The position numbers and the translations under genes were made by a program. From Mytilus edulis (taxonomy: Eukaryota > Mollusca > Bivalvia > Mytilida > Mytilidae): a stretch of 64,000 bases of DNA. Below are positions 46,021-58,479 of the stretch, piece after piece. A model generated the notes under the pieces. The model did no database searches. It was not told the origin of the DNA and saw only the letters and a program-made list of their open reading frames with translations. How positions within the stretch are numbered: the stretch's first letter is position 1; each line of letters begins with the position of its first letter. The stretch lies in assembly GCF_963676685.1 (NCBI RefSeq), contig NC_092350.1:42565373-42629372 (forward strand), given 5' to 3'.

Positions 46021-46235
46021 ATAAACAGGAAGATGTGTTATGGGTGCCAACAAGACCACCCTTCATTCAAGTCACAATGTATAAAAACAACTATAGGTCA
46101 AAGTACGGCCTGTAAAACGGAGCCTTGTCTCACTTCAACAGTAAGCTATACATGCTATAAAGGGCCTCCATAATAAAAGTGTGAAATAATTCAAACAGGA
46201 AAACAAACAATCTAATCTACATATGTGAGCAAGTC
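46020..46235 (-). repeat. dispersed repeat family R1, minus-strand diverged copy
   Basis: It shows AACAACTATAGGTCAAAGTA, CGGCCTGTAAAACGGAGCC and an AGGGCCTCCATAATAAAAGT block. This is the complement order of R1 as seen at 50095-50365. Confidence 0.5.
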
Positions 46236-49200
46236 ACTTACGAATCCGGAGTTTATTGATGTATAACCGGTAATTTTCTATTTTTATTGTAACCGGAAAC
46301 ACCGTTTTGATGACGTATTATGCATTTATGATAACGCTGAAATGAAATGAAAGTAACACCATAAATTGCCTTTTTTATACCATCTGCAGGTAAATTATTA
46401 TTGTATTAATTATTCCCTGGCCTTTATATTATTATAAATTGCTTTTATTGTTTCTGTAAAGTCTTTAACACACATATAAACATGATAAACACATCAAAAC
46501 AAACAATATTCATACGGCGAACCATTGCCGATGTATTTTCATATTTTGGTATCATTATCTGTGTATACAGCAGCACTATGAATTAATAACACAGACAAAC
46601 ATATCGTATTATATCTTCTGTAATTATGTGACACATAATGTATGTCACGTAGAATACTATGATTTAGGTTAGTTGTTTTGGTTGCATAAACATTGTATTT
46701 TTCATTGTTAAATAATTGTTTTGGTATATTAATAACATGCATCTATAATGATGGAACAATAACCATCCCAGTTCACTTCTGCAAAGTTTAATTAACATTT
46801 ATTTTGTACACAAATGAGAGCTATTTGCTATAAAAACTATGGAAAGCCTGTTTAACATTAATGTGTCATGTTATCAGCCGGACAGCAAATCTCTTAATGG
46901 CGTCGATTTTATTATTCTGGTCACGTGATTTTCAGTTCAAAAAATGGCATTTTTTAGCAACGGCAATGACGCCACGAAATCGACGGCGTAAAGCTATTTT
47001 GTGTATTTAGCATGCTTAACCAAATACATCATTAAATACGGCAGGTTTCAAACTTTAACTACGTTATTCATTTAAGAATGAAAAAATAGAATTTCCTTGA
47101 TTATTTGATTGGGAAAGATGAAAAAACGTGCCGCGGCCGTGACACTTCTCGGTAAATAAATGTAAATTGAAATGACACACGGAATGGTAACGTATTTTCC
47201 TTTATAGGGATGATACCTCCTGATATTATGAACATGAAATGCCTATTGATACAAAAACTCGCCAGGTAAAACGGCATTGTATCAATTCAACAGGCCCAAA
47301 ACTAGCGACCGGCCAAAGGGAGATAACTCGAATGGAAAGTCGTTGAAGGGACGGCTGATCAGAAACGAGAGAAAATAACTATTTCGCTCAATTTTAGTAA
47401 GTGAAAGAGTTCATTCTGGGGTAAAATATCCAATAATTTATCAGTGTGGATCATCAGTGTGCGAAGGAAAATGTGTTAATATTAAAAATACCTTGGATAT
47501 TACAATTAATCATTGGAATGAGGGCACCTGTCCGGTATCAAGACCCAAACAGTGAGAGAAAGTATAATAGAATGTATGTCTGCTTTGGTAAATCACTATT
47601 TAATTACATATTGCATAAAAATATCTGATAATCATCTAGAAATCGGGGAAATTGCAAATATTATTACATATTCAGTTTAAAAAATATATTACTACAGCTT
47701 CAGAAGAAATATAAAAAAAAGTTTTCTATATGGTTATTTTTTTTACATAAAGTGAGGGGTTTTGGACCAGTAAATTGATAGAAAAAAAAATACTTGCCCA
47801 AAGCTTTGGTGTTAAAATTCCATCATTAAAGGGGGGAATGTTGCAGAATATTCCCTGATTGCATGTGTATACCTCTATTTTGTCATATATATATATATAT
47901 ACTTTGATGGAACGTAGGTTTAACAATATTTTGTAATTCAATTTAAATGAGTGTTTTGATTAAGTAAACTTCATTTTGAATATGAAAAAGAGTTAATGAA
48001 ATGATTTAAGCAATATTTACTACATATAAACCATACTTTGCAATATTAAATGTATACAAGAGTTGTTGGTATATATACTGAGTAATTATTGACTAGGCAA
48101 GCAAATTATTGTAACTATGTATTTTGCTGATATCATTTACATTATAGTGTACATTATAACTGAAGTTGTGTTCTACAAGTGTGTATTAAAAACCTTCTTT
48201 TTGTGTATTTGCAGGACTACCTGCCACCTTTGTTAATAGTAAAAAATAAAGATCTATATATCATCAAATATGTCACTTCTATTAGCCTCACCCTACTCCT
48301 GGCTACACATATAATACAATAAAGGGAAAACACTTAATTTATATACCTCAACACCAAACAACAACCACTGTACAACAGGCTTCTGACAGGTGAATAAAAA
48401 TGTTTTTATTTTTAAATGGTGATTATTACATACCAGGTTGAATGCTTCTATTTCTAAAGTCAAAGATAACTAATTTTTCATTTATTGCATGGAAAGCGTG
48501 AGGACCTTGTCTCAAACCTCATTCATAGTGCGATTTTTTCAATCATATTTTTATATCTCATGCTTGTAGGTTCACAATATATCACATAGCTCTGATTAAC
48601 CCGAAATTTGTTTTGACGACAATTAGAAAAATTTTGAAACTTCCGGCAAAGATAACCTACAGTAGTCTTGGTTTTAAATTGATTTTATGCTCATATCTGC
48701 TTCTTTTTTTGTTTAGCTTCAAAGGATCATTCCCACTAGTACTATATCAGTGGTCGAATGAAAATACTGATACAAATTAGTCAAGTTTGTAAATATAATG
48801 TGACTAGTGATCTTTTAAGGTAGCACAATACAAAAGCAACTAAATTTTATCAAAATTTTATTTTCAGCTGTTTTTGTTACTTCTTAATATTCCAAAACCA
48901 CAGAAGAAAAAATTATTTACACATCTTCCACTGTTAATGAGTTTTGATGATAATTAGTTTTATTAACAAATGCATACAATGATAAAAACATGTGGGCAGT
49001 ACATTGTGGTTAATCAATAGAATCATTTGATAGCTTTATGACCACTGACCTGTATAAAAATAATAGTTATGAAAAAGAGGTGTATTAGGGATTTATGGAA
49101 AAATGAAGTTAATGAATTCCAAATAAAAATACATTTCTTTATTGGAGCTGCCAGGAGAAAAAAAACCAACTATTTGATATAGAGGGAATCAAACTATAAA

Positions 49201-50095
49201 TGTACAGATATTAAAAAAATATAATTTTACAACAATTAATGTTTCTGATGTTTATACTAGAATCTCTTAAGGAGAACGTTGAAATATGAATTCTTTTTAA
49301 AAGAAAATACAAATTGAATATTTCATTATCAAACTGCAAAAAAAATGAAAAAAATGTACTTTGTGTAAAACACCATATTGTCATTGTATACAATTACAAT
49401 TTTAGAAATCCCCCATATGGATCCTCTAGACTGACCAACTGATAATCTTGTGTACAAAGCATAAATCCGTATTGAAGAAAGTAAATGCAATGTGTAATTA
49501 AACTTCTGAGATCATTAATAGTAAAGGTTTATCATGGTTAGCGGAGTTTTGACCATCTATACTATTAAACGAGAAGACCTCATTTTGGGTGTCGCTTCTC
49601 TTCTTTCCACAATAAATTAATCAACACGCCCCTGTGTCCTATAGGTACAGTGCATAGTCGCATTTGTCATCCATTTATATGATTATTCAGATAGTTATTT
49701 TGGGAGAAAAACGAGAACAAAGGCATCCGGATATGGTCCCGTCACTGGACGAAATTTTAAGTCAGATTAGACCTCCGGTTTGCGTTTTTCTGTATACTTT
49801 GAACATACATATACTACGAATAAAGTGCATTTTCAGAATTTTATCTGCTATCATTTTCAAGTTAACTATCCACGGCGGTCATAGAGTTTATTAAATAGAG
49901 AGAGTCTGTATACTATATCAATGACCACCATGGATCGATTAGTAAACTTAGAATTGAAAGTAAATACACTTTATTTATATAGTAATGAATGTTCATAATA
50001 TACAGATAAGCGCTAAAATTATTCATGTGAACTTTTGACACCTTTTCTGAAATTCTCCAGTCGTTAAATCTTTTACATAATTCATTGATTACAAA
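46235..50095. other. noncoding region, possible untranslated or regulatory parts
   Basis: No coding exon can be supported. 46880-47350 is slightly richer in CpG (GCCGCGGCCGTGACAC at about 47130, ACTAGCGACCGGCC near 47303), which could be a promoter area. A (TA)n run is at 47886-47901. A weak inverted pair lies around 49780-49860 and 49925-50000 (CTACGAATAAAGTGCATTTT against AAGTAAATACACTTTATTTA). Confidence 0.4.
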
Positions 50096-50365
50096 AAAAA
50101 GAAGATGTGGTATGATTGCTATGTTGCGACAACTCTCCACAAGAGACCAACATGACACAGAAATTAACAACTATAGGTCACTGTACGGTCTTCAACAAAG
50201 AGCAAAGCCCATACCGCATACTCAGCTTCAAAAGGCCCCGAAATGACAATGTAAAACAATGCAAACGAGAAAACTAGCGGCCTTATTTATGTACAAAAAA
50301 TGAACGAAAAACAAATATGCAACACATAAACAAACGACAACCACTGAATTACAGGTTCCTTACTT
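50095..50365 (-). repeat. dispersed repeat family R1, minus-strand copy
   Basis: It reads GAAGATGTGGTATGATTGCT, AACAACTATAGGTCACTGTA, CAAAGCCCATACCGCATACT, AAAAGGCCCCGAAATGACAA and CAACCACTGAATTACAGGTT. It is flanked by diverged copies of TGAAATTCTCCAGTC (50049 and 50502), which suggests it landed in, or duplicated with, another repeat. Confidence 0.65.
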
Positions 50366-52063
50366 AAATGTTCATAACATACTAAATGTATGTTCATATT
50401 GAAATTGATAGAAAACCAAAAATAAGGAACTTGGAGGGTGGAGGGATAAAAAAAAAAAAATTTCCTGTCCCCAATAACCTATGACTTATGATACTTTTGC
50501 TGAAATTCTCCAGTCATTCAGTATTTTACAAAATTCTTCCAACAACACTTTACATACTTTAAACTACGCTCTGAATGACCGCGATTTCGCGGGTGTGTTC
50601 TAGTATATGTTGAAACTTCCAGCAAGGTCGCTAATGATATAACATCTCCAGTCAGATCTGATTTTTGTTGCATAGGGTGTGCATTTTCTTTATATATTCA
50701 GAATTGCTGAAATGGAATGCTTTTTTACTGGTCAAAACCTAATTGATTTATGATTAAAAGCCAATCCTGAAGGCTATCCCCATGGTACATGTGTGAATTA
50801 TTTTGAAGTTAATGGGGTACAAGTAGGAATAGTCTTATTTATTCAATTGTGACATTCATTTTTGTCATGAAAATGTAGTTTTAAATGAAATTAGCTCCTA
50901 GATCGGTGCCCCGATTTGCCTGATTTTCACACACGTTGTTCCTTGACCAGTTATCTTCCACAAACATCAATAGAACAAATTTTATACCCAATTAAATTTA
51001 GTGATCTCTTATGAATTGAGGTTGCAAACTTCATTGGAGGTTTATGAGAGAATGAAATACAATAGGAAAAATCTGAGACACGGTTTTGGAGGTCAAAATG
51101 TGCTGTACAAGAATCTATAAAATACTTTGGGATGCTATACATAACAAAGAATCTAATTTCATTCAAGTGGCCATCACAGTGTAGCAACTAGTAACATAAT
51201 AAATAATTATGTAATACTCATTTCATAATGAAATTATCACCATTTGAAAGATTAATCTTTCTTCTTTCTATTGGTACATTTGAAAGATTAATCTTTCTTC
51301 TTTCTATTGGTACATCATTTATAAAATTCAAAGTTGGAATGAAGAAATTACCTCAGTTTATAGTTGTCTGATTGGCGGGTGAAAAAATCTTTGTATTGTG
51401 CTACCTTAATAATTTAAAAAAAAATATTGATATTGACCTTAATACTTTTGTACCTGAAACTGAAATATGTAGATAAGTCGTATTGAAATGTTTCCTTTTC
51501 TATCGATCAGACTTGATGATTAACAGTCAATCATGTGATAATTCACGAAAACTAAACACATGCCATGTGTATTTTAAAAAACATCGTTTTATCATATACC
51601 TGTGTTCACAGCTGTTGTCAATTTAAGATAACCTAAACTTGCAAAAGTGGAGCACACACTTGGACAATCTACTTCAAATACTAAGCTTTTTTTTTATATA
51701 AATTAAATTGAGAAATGGAAACGGAGAGGGTGTCAAAGAGACAACAAAATCCACACACAAAGTTCAAATCTGTATATATAAAAGATAAAAGTTAAACCCA
51801 CGTACTTTTTATGTGTATAAACATTATCGATTTGAGTCACATGTATATGCATGTATTACAGATTTCGTTTTCGTGTAAACTCATAATAGGATGTATACGT
51901 TTCAATAAGGTAAGAAATTTATTACACTATAAATGTTAAAAAAAAGATATTTGATAATTATATAATATTAATTTCATGTTGACGTTGCGATTCTGATTCC
52001 CTTATTAATAGCGAGACGGTGTAACGTATATAATAATTTTATCCATGTCCTATATATATATTT
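50366..52063. other. noncoding stretch with small repeats
   Basis: It contains a 36-bp tandem duplication (51241-51313, CATTTGAAAGATTAATCTTT twice) and an R5 fragment at 51705-51760 (GGGTGTCAAAGAGACAACAA). No gene can be supported. Confidence 0.5.
51241..51313 (+). repeat. tandem duplication, 36-bp unit, two copies
   Basis: CATTTGAAAGATTAATCTTT starts at 51241 and again at 51277, each followed by CTTCTTTCTATTGGTA. The two copies appear identical. Confidence 0.9.
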
Positions 52064-52371
52064 TATACAACACGTCTAAACATCAACCCAACAATGTTAG
52101 ATCTGTAAATTTGCTTTCACAAATTTTTTGTTCTTCCCTCGCCGGGATTCGAACCCATGCTACCGTGATATCGTGACACCAAATCGCCTGCACTGCAGCC
52201 GTCCCGCTAGACCACACTACCACCTTGGCTCTACCATAATAAAGCTTTCAGTGGCCGTGTGTTACCTTTCCTCGTCAGTTTTAATCTAGCGGCGTACTAC
52301 AGTACATGATATATAAGGCTTGGAGATGTTATTGTAACAGATCAGCTCAATTATCTATAGTAAAGGATCCT
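52064..52371 (-). repeat. tRNA-derived SINE, near full-length
   Basis: On the minus strand there is an A-box-like TGTGGTCTAGCGGGACGG (about 52197-52214) and a B box GGTTCGAATCC (52145-52155), spaced as in a tRNA-derived RNA polymerase III promoter. The non-tRNA flanks are shared with a second copy at 52505-52680. The tRNA-like part does not close into a proper cloverleaf, so it is a SINE rather than a tRNA gene. Confidence 0.7.
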
Positions 52372-52504
52372 ACAAATTAATATAAGATACAGTCACAGAA
52401 AATAATTATATTTATAAGTACGTCTGAGTCAGTGACAACTCTACAACAGATTTATCCATCGGATCGCCATCAATGATGGTGATACATGGCTGTGTACATT
52501 ATGT

Positions 52505-52680
52505 ATATACAACTCGTCTAAACATCAACCCAACAATGTTAGATCTGTAAATTTGCTTTCGTAAATATTTTGTTTTTCCCTCGCCGGGATTCGAACCCCA
52601 TGCTACTGTGATAATGATATATAAGTCATGGAGATGTTATTGTTAACAGATCAGCTCAATTATATATAGTAAAGGATCCT
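52505..52680 (-). repeat. tRNA-derived SINE, internally deleted copy
   Basis: Same ends as 52064-52371, but a block equal to about 52171-52305 of that copy is missing. The loss removes the A box and keeps the B box (CCGGGATTCGAACCCC on the plus strand). Confidence 0.7.
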
Positions 52681-55642
52681 AATATATATTTTATCCTATT
52701 TAAAGATACAGGAATTGCTTACATTTATGCCATCTTTAACTTAGGCATACCAAACTCTTATTTACATTTTACCAATTTGTTTACTATACATCTTCCTTCA
52801 TAACTGCTTCTTTGCATATCAAGATCATCTATCATCGTCCATTAAACACTGTTAAATATAAATAAAATTATTGCGTGGTTACCTTGTGTCATAATATTTA
52901 CACACTTACTTCACACATATTTAGATGTATGTCTATAGCTTCATGTTATTATCTACGTTTCTTTAGTTCCTTCCATCTACCGAATTCTTCACACGAATAC
53001 CTCTACTTTATCCTACTCTTACTACCATAATCATATATCTGCCTTCCTAACTATTTACGTTTCCTGCGTGTCTGCTCGTTGGCGCTGCTCCATATCTTTA
53101 TGAACCTATATGCATGCCCACCAGTGTATTTGTCCATCTATTTTCTTGTACTCTCAACTGCCGAGCTTCTTACTTTTTTCGCTCCTACATGCGTATTTAC
53201 CTGTCGTTATGCATGTTATGCACACTTACCCTCCGTATCTACATATATGCTTCTTCAATCAGTCTTATGCAGATATCTTTTAACCTACATTAGACCCAAT
53301 GGAAGTTTATGGAATAGCATTAGAATGTATTCAATATTACACACATACATACGGTCTAAAAGTAAAGTGGAGTTTGTGCACAAGGCATCGCTATTAAGGA
53401 ATTTCGATACAAATTGGAAATATAATTTTATAAAAAAAAATCAATTATTATCACCATCGACAAAATTGTACTAAATTGCATCCAAGAATCAATGCTATGA
53501 TTTAGTACTAGTTCTGTTAGAATTCGAAGTCCAGCTTCTTTTTTGTATTTTAGCCAAATTGTATTTTTAAACTAACTTGCATAAAGCATAAAATGTGATT
53601 TCATCACATTACAAATGAGAAATAAAAAAACCTTATATCTTTACGAAACAACAAACAAATATGATATAATGCAACAAGCAACAAGAACTGAATTACAGGT
53701 TCCTGACTTGGGATAGGCACATGTTGAGGGTTTAAACATTTTCGGAACATCCAATTGTACCTCACTTATAACAACAGTGGTTCAAAACTATACATGAACT
53801 ATCTGTACAAAAAAGTAACAATAAAAATCCAGACAATATAACTAACAGGTACGGTTTTGTAACAGCACAACAGAGGAACAAGTTAAAATATAAAATCAGT
53901 TGGAAGTAGATTGACTCATCAAATCAATACAAAGCGAAAATCCATTAGACATTTTCCGAAAATCGTATTACAAGCTACATGCATTTTATCATGTAGATAT
54001 GATTCAAGATATCCCTGCTTGTAGATAACGTCCGCTTTATCGATTTACGTAACACAAGTTTCTAGTTAAACATTAATATTTTTAGAAAATTAACAATGTG
54101 CATGTGCATATGACTTTATCAGTTGAAGAACGTACTGAAAACGTCTATTAATATTTTAGGTTAAGATTACAGACGAATGGAGCGTTTGTACTCATAGTTG
54201 CTCTGAAACGGAAAGTAGAATTACAAGCTTTCTGCAAGGGAAGAAATTAAATCACTACAACGTTTAAGGTAACCTACATTTGTTTTTTTATCTCTTCTAT
54301 TTCCTATTTGTTATATTTATTTATCTTATTTCATTATAGATATAAAACGATGTACCAATTAGCATGATTAGACAACTCTTCATAATGGATAGATCATGTA
54401 GATAACTCAGATATTATCTTGATGCATGCGCAATATTTTATATTTCATATGTAAGATTTGTTTTTCGATTAACATAATGATCAGCATATGGCTTATTTTA
54501 ATTTTGTAAATGACTGAAGATTTATATACTAGTACACTTGTGTATTATTGATACCATTTATGAATAACGATGTGTGATTTTATGTAATTTGACAAACAAT
54601 CACCACAGAATTGCATATATATTTCATGATCAATCAAACATCATCTCTTAGACTTGGCACAATTATTGGATATATGATGTTTTGTTTTTAAAATTCACTG
54701 TCCCTGCGTTTGGGATGCATTCGTTTTTTAGTCCTCCAGTAGAAAACCATTCACACGTTTCTTTGTAGGTATCTCCTATATCTCAAGTTATCTACACATT
54801 ATTTTGTCATCTAATCTATCCGTGTACTTGTTTATTTGATTACATAGTACATACTTTTCTGTAGGGTTAACCTTTTTGTTGTCATCTAAACAAAGTGGTT
54901 TTTTTTATATTGTTATACGTCATTTACACCACCTCTACTTAACTACCTCCTTGAAAATTATTTAATGTCCATCTTTTATTATGTATGAATAAAAGATATC
55001 ATAACATGTCTACCTGTTAGCCTATTTTAAATATTATCACACATTCTTTACACATATATTGGTTGAATCATATGATACGATTTTATGTCATATGGTCTCT
55101 CCAGCAGCATGTAAAGTAATTCTGGAATACTTTTTGTCTTCTCTTATATTTGATGTGTTTCCCTCAGTTTTAGTTTGTAACCCGGATTTGTTTTTTCACA
55201 ATCGATTTATGAATTTCTAACAGCGGTATACCACTGTTGCCTTTATTTAATACTTTTGAAAGCATAGAGGACAGAAAATGACTTAAACATAACTCCTTCT
55301 TTGAAAGAAATGATTTACTTGTTTCAAGGATGAAGAAATGAAATCTTCCATAGTACAATTGTAATGTATGTGTAATTCTTAAATTACCCTACATGTATGA
55401 AAGGTAAACAAAATCTAATTGATTTAATTAGTAAAATTAAAATAAACTACATGCACATATAAAAGCAAAAGCAAAGGAACACTTTTAAATGCCGTTCTTC
55501 ATCTCAAAGTCACGTTTACTTGGATGGTGATTGATGTACATAATTTGTAAACTGAAATCAAATTAAAAGATGCCAATAAAGGAGACAACATTTCTCTATG
55601 ACATCGTGATTGTATCAATCCTTTTCAGATTCAGCTGACAAC
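52681..55642. other. noncoding region upstream of the ApoL-like gene
   Basis: The 131-codon frame at 53079-53474 has low-complexity composition and no recognisable domain, so it is not called. A minus-strand R1 fragment lies at about 53660-53740 (GAACTGAATTACAGGTTCCT) and an R3 copy at 55145-55255. A possible 5' untranslated exon ends at about 54269 (CAACGTTTAAG followed by GTAACC), but it is unproven. An acceptor TCCTTTTCAG lies at 55619-55628, just before the ApoL start. Confidence 0.4.
55145..55255 (+). repeat. dispersed repeat family R3
   Basis: It contains GTGTTTCCCTCAGTTTTAGT, TTGTAACCCGGATTTG, an ATCGATTTATGAATTTCTAA block and CCACTGTTGCCTTTATTT. Confidence 0.6.
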
Positions 55643-57081
55643 ATGTCTGACAGTCTCTGTACCAAAGCACACAAGCTTGAAAAAAACTTAAATGAATGGA
55701 TAAAGTGTAAAGATGAGGCTGTGAAGGAATTAAAAGAATTGGCAGTAAATCTAGACGATCATTTCCAAAAGATATGCAAAGCAAAAATTGCTGGATCAAC
55801 TACTTCTCTTGGTGGCGGAATATTGGCTGTTGTAGGATTTGGATTGTCATTTGTGACATTTGGAGCTTCATTAGGTCTCACTATAGCAGGTAAGTACTAA
55901 AAAAAATATTTGTGCATAAGATATTGTTACATTTTAAAATCCATAAGAAATTGTATTTTAGTCAGTTTACTACAGAAATCAGTGCCCTTTAACTTCGTAC
56001 TTTATTTGGCTTTTTAATCGTTTTCTAATTCGAGCGTCACCGATGAGTCTTTTGTAGACGAAACGCGCGTCTGGCGCAAATACAAAAAAATCAATATGTG
56101 ATGAGTTTATTAGGAAAATATGTAGCAGAAGATGTTTATGTTCTAAACAGTTTACATAGCAACTTACTGTCAAATTGATTGCAATAAACTAAGTTGTCGA
56201 ATATGAAAATAAAAAAAACCCATTATGCTTACACTTGAAATCAAGAATGGAGACTGGAATGTGTCAAAGATACAACAACCCGACCAAAGGACAGAAAGCA
56301 GTCGAAGGCCATTAATAAGTCTTCAACACAGCTAGAAGATCCAGCACCCGGAGGGGGTCTTCTAAATAATTAGGGTTATATTGTTGTTTGAATTTTACAA
56401 TTTAATACATTGCATATCACTTGTAATACATTATAAAAACGTTATCAATTTCTTATCATTATTATAGGTAGTGTAATAGCAGGAGCTGGGGGAATAACGG
56501 TTGGAGGATCCATGATTACAGACGCCATGCTTTCAAAGCAAAGAAGAGAGTCAGCACAAGCTATTTTAGATAAGTACAATGAGCTTGTTGAAATTATTAA
56601 AGAGGAATGCATTGAGATAGGTGAAATGCTTAAAGAAAAAGATGGGAATATGGAACAGTATCCACATTGGATGGATTTTTGGAGCAAGCTAGCTTTCGGA
56701 GCTGGTACGACAACCAAGTGTATAACATGGGATATATTAGCAAAGACAATATTAGCTTCATTACGTATAACCGCGTCATACGCCGATGATGCTTTGGCCG
56801 TTGGTGCAAGAGCAGGCGCTTCTGCTTTTCGAACAATTGGATCCACTGCTGGACAAGGTCTGCATATTGCCGGTGGTGTTGTAGGTATACTTGTTATGCC
56901 TCTAGACATTTACACTCTTGTTGATTCCGCTATTGATATCCATAAGAATAATCCACATAAGGTGTCTAGTAAAATAAGAGAATGGGCTGACCATATCGAC
57001 AAATCATGTCCAACTAAATGGGATATTGAAGTTATGATGGACCAAACATTCCAGCAACAGTTATGTTTTCAAATAATGTAA
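55643..57081 (+). CDS. apolipoprotein-L-like protein, two coding exons, 286 aa
   Basis: Coding exons are 55643-55889 and 56468-57081. The donor CAG|GTAAGT and acceptor TTATAG are joined in phase 1, giving 286 codons. ApoL proteins are membrane-inserting, lipid-binding amphipathic helix proteins. Here residues 1-50 are helical and charged. Residues 51-98 are a glycine-rich hydrophobic hairpin (GGGILAVVGFGLSFVTFGAS, then SVIAGAGGITVGGS), the hallmark of the ApoL family. Residues 100-145 are predicted coiled helix. Residues 190-240 include AGQGLHIAGGVVGILVMPLD followed by IYTLVDSAIDIHK, matching the second conserved ApoL hydrophobic segment. No signal peptide is seen, so the protein is probably intracellular or peripheral. 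The ATG is in good context (AACATGT). An acceptor-like TTTTCAG 14 bp upstream suggests the first exon is untranslated. Function in molluscs is unknown to me; immune or cell-death roles are known only for some vertebrate members. Confidence 0.85.
55977..56115 (+). repeat. mussel repeat carrying a hammerhead motif
   Basis: The element begins near AAATCAGTGCCCTTTAACTT and ends near GATGAGTTTATTAGG. It lies in the intron of the ApoL-like gene, on the same strand. A diverged relative is at 6422-6510. Confidence 0.6.
56034..56077 (+). ncRNA. hammerhead ribozyme, type I, with a decayed core base
   Basis: Stem I pairs GCGUCA (56034-56039) with UGGCGC (56072-56077), with one G-U pair. The core word is CCGAUGA (56040-56046) instead of CUGAUGA, a change of the conserved U4 to C. 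Stem II is GUC/GAC (56047-56049 with 56057-56059) and is capped by UUUUGUA. GAAA follows at 56060-56063. Then comes a short stem III built from CG/CG with the conserved A-U pair. The expected cleavage site is after C56071. Such ribozymes are known in Penelope-like elements and retrozymes of bivalves. With U4 changed, activity is doubtful. Confidence 0.65.
56235..56365 (+). repeat. dispersed repeat family R5
   Basis: It contains GGAATGTGTCAAAGATACAA, CAACCCGACCAAAGGACAGA, AAGTCTTCAACACAGCTAGA and GCACCCGGAGGGGGTCTTC. It lies in the ApoL intron. Confidence 0.6.
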
Positions 57082-57384
57082 ATGACTGATAGCTATTAAG
57101 ATACTAGTACTAGTATTTGGAATTGATGGTTGAGTGACCTATGGGTTTTTGAATCGTTTGACATATATTAAAAATACGAGTTATATAATTTATTAAATGC
57201 ATAAAATAATTTTACAGCAACTAGTTACAAAAGCTATCTAGTGTATGTGTACTTCCTTTGGTAATATTTCACCCGTTTGATGTGTTTGAGCTTTTGATTT
57301 TCCCATTTGAAAGGGACATTTACGTTATGAATTTATCTCGGACTTCGGTATTTACGTTATTACACTTTTGTATGATACAACAGT
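57082..57384. other. 3' flank of the ApoL-like gene
   Basis: No clear AATAAA is seen within the first 150 bp. An R4 repeat copy occupies about 57270-57375 (CGTTTGATGTGTTTGAGCTT). Nothing else was seen. Confidence 0.5.
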
Positions 57385-57715
57385 GCATATCTGATATGTT
57401 CCTTATGTAGTAACTACAATGCCCTTTCCCTTTTCACGAATGTGACCTACCGAATTAGACTATTTACCGGATAACATATACAACACGACGGGTGCCACAT
57501 GTGGAGCAGGATCTGCTTACCATTCCGGTGGACATGAGATCACCCCCAGTTTTTGGTGGGTTTCGTATTGCTTAGTCTTTAGTTTTCTATATTGTGTCTT
57601 CTGTACTTTTTTTTGTCTGTTTGTCTGTTTTATTTTAGCCATGGCGATGTCAGTTGTTTTTTATCTAGTAGTTATGAGATTGACTATCCCTCTGGTATCT
57701 TTCGTCCCTATTCCT
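57385..57715 (+). repeat. dispersed repeat family R2, long copy
   Basis: In order: TCTGATATGTTCCTTATGTA, CACGAATGTGACCTACCGAA, CAACACGACGGGTGCCACAT, GTTTTTGGTGGGTTTCGTAT, GCCATGGCGATGTCAGTTG and GGTATCTTTCGTCCC. I recognise this as one of the most common mussel repeats. Confidence 0.7.
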
Positions 57716-58105
57716 GAACGTACAAGGAGCAAAAATATTCTTCAAAACAGACATCATTTTTTTTATGCTTATCACCCTCTCCCCTCGCCTTCCCCCTAAA
57801 AAACAACATGCGGTCGGCAAAGTGCAAATTTATTTTAAATTTGAATGATAAAAATGTTAATACTTTAGATCCTAGATAAGAATTTCCAATAATGCATTGC
57901 ACTCTAAAAAAAGTTAACCTTTCATGGACAGTTACTTTTCAAAACGTATATTTTTAAATTCATAAGGAACGAGTGAAAAATAACAATCATTAACTGTAAA
58001 GGTAATCTGTGATATTCGGAGATGGGGTGCAGGAGGATTCAGGAGAAAAACAACATGTAAGTGTCTAATTATCTTATTTCAATGGTTGGTTAAGCGTATA
58101 ATCGG

Positions 58106-58255
58106 CAGTGGCGGAACCAGCCATTTTAAAAAAGGGGGGTTCCCAACCCAGAGTAAAGGGTTCCAACTATATTCTCCCATTCAAATGCATTGATCGGCCA
58201 AAAAAGGGGGGTTCCAACACCCGGAACCCCCCCCCCCCCCCTGGATCCGCCACTG
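58106..58255. mobile_element. 150-bp MITE with CAGTGGCGGA termini
   Basis: It starts CAGTGGCGGAACCAGCC and ends GGATCCGCCACTG, giving an inverted repeat of about 13 bp with one mismatch. ATCGG flanks both sides (58101-58105 and 58256-58260), a candidate target duplication. Internal GGGGGGTTCC blocks and a C14-like run are typical of these small elements. The frames of 70-84 codons across it are not genes. Confidence 0.75.
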
Positions 58256-58479
58256 ATCGGGGTAAAAAGACCAAACAATACACAAAACTCATTATAAAAA
58301 CTAATAATACAAATAAGAAAATAAACGTTATAGTAAAACAATTACCCTCAATTTCATGTTGATGTAACCACACCTTCATGATTAACGTCTTGAAATCTAG
58401 GCCTTACCTTGATAGGAGACGGGACTTCCTAACAGACCTTAAATCTTAGATGCATGTTTTTTTTTATTAGTTTTTAGTG

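Noticed and set aside
52135..52215. tRNA gene suggested by GGTTCGAATCC on the minus strand
   Set aside because: No complete cloverleaf or acceptor stem. Shared non-tRNA flanks with a nearby deleted copy show it is a SINE.
53079..53474. 131-codon plus-strand open frame
   Set aside because: Cys/Tyr/Leu-rich low-complexity translation, no domain, no Kozak or splice support.
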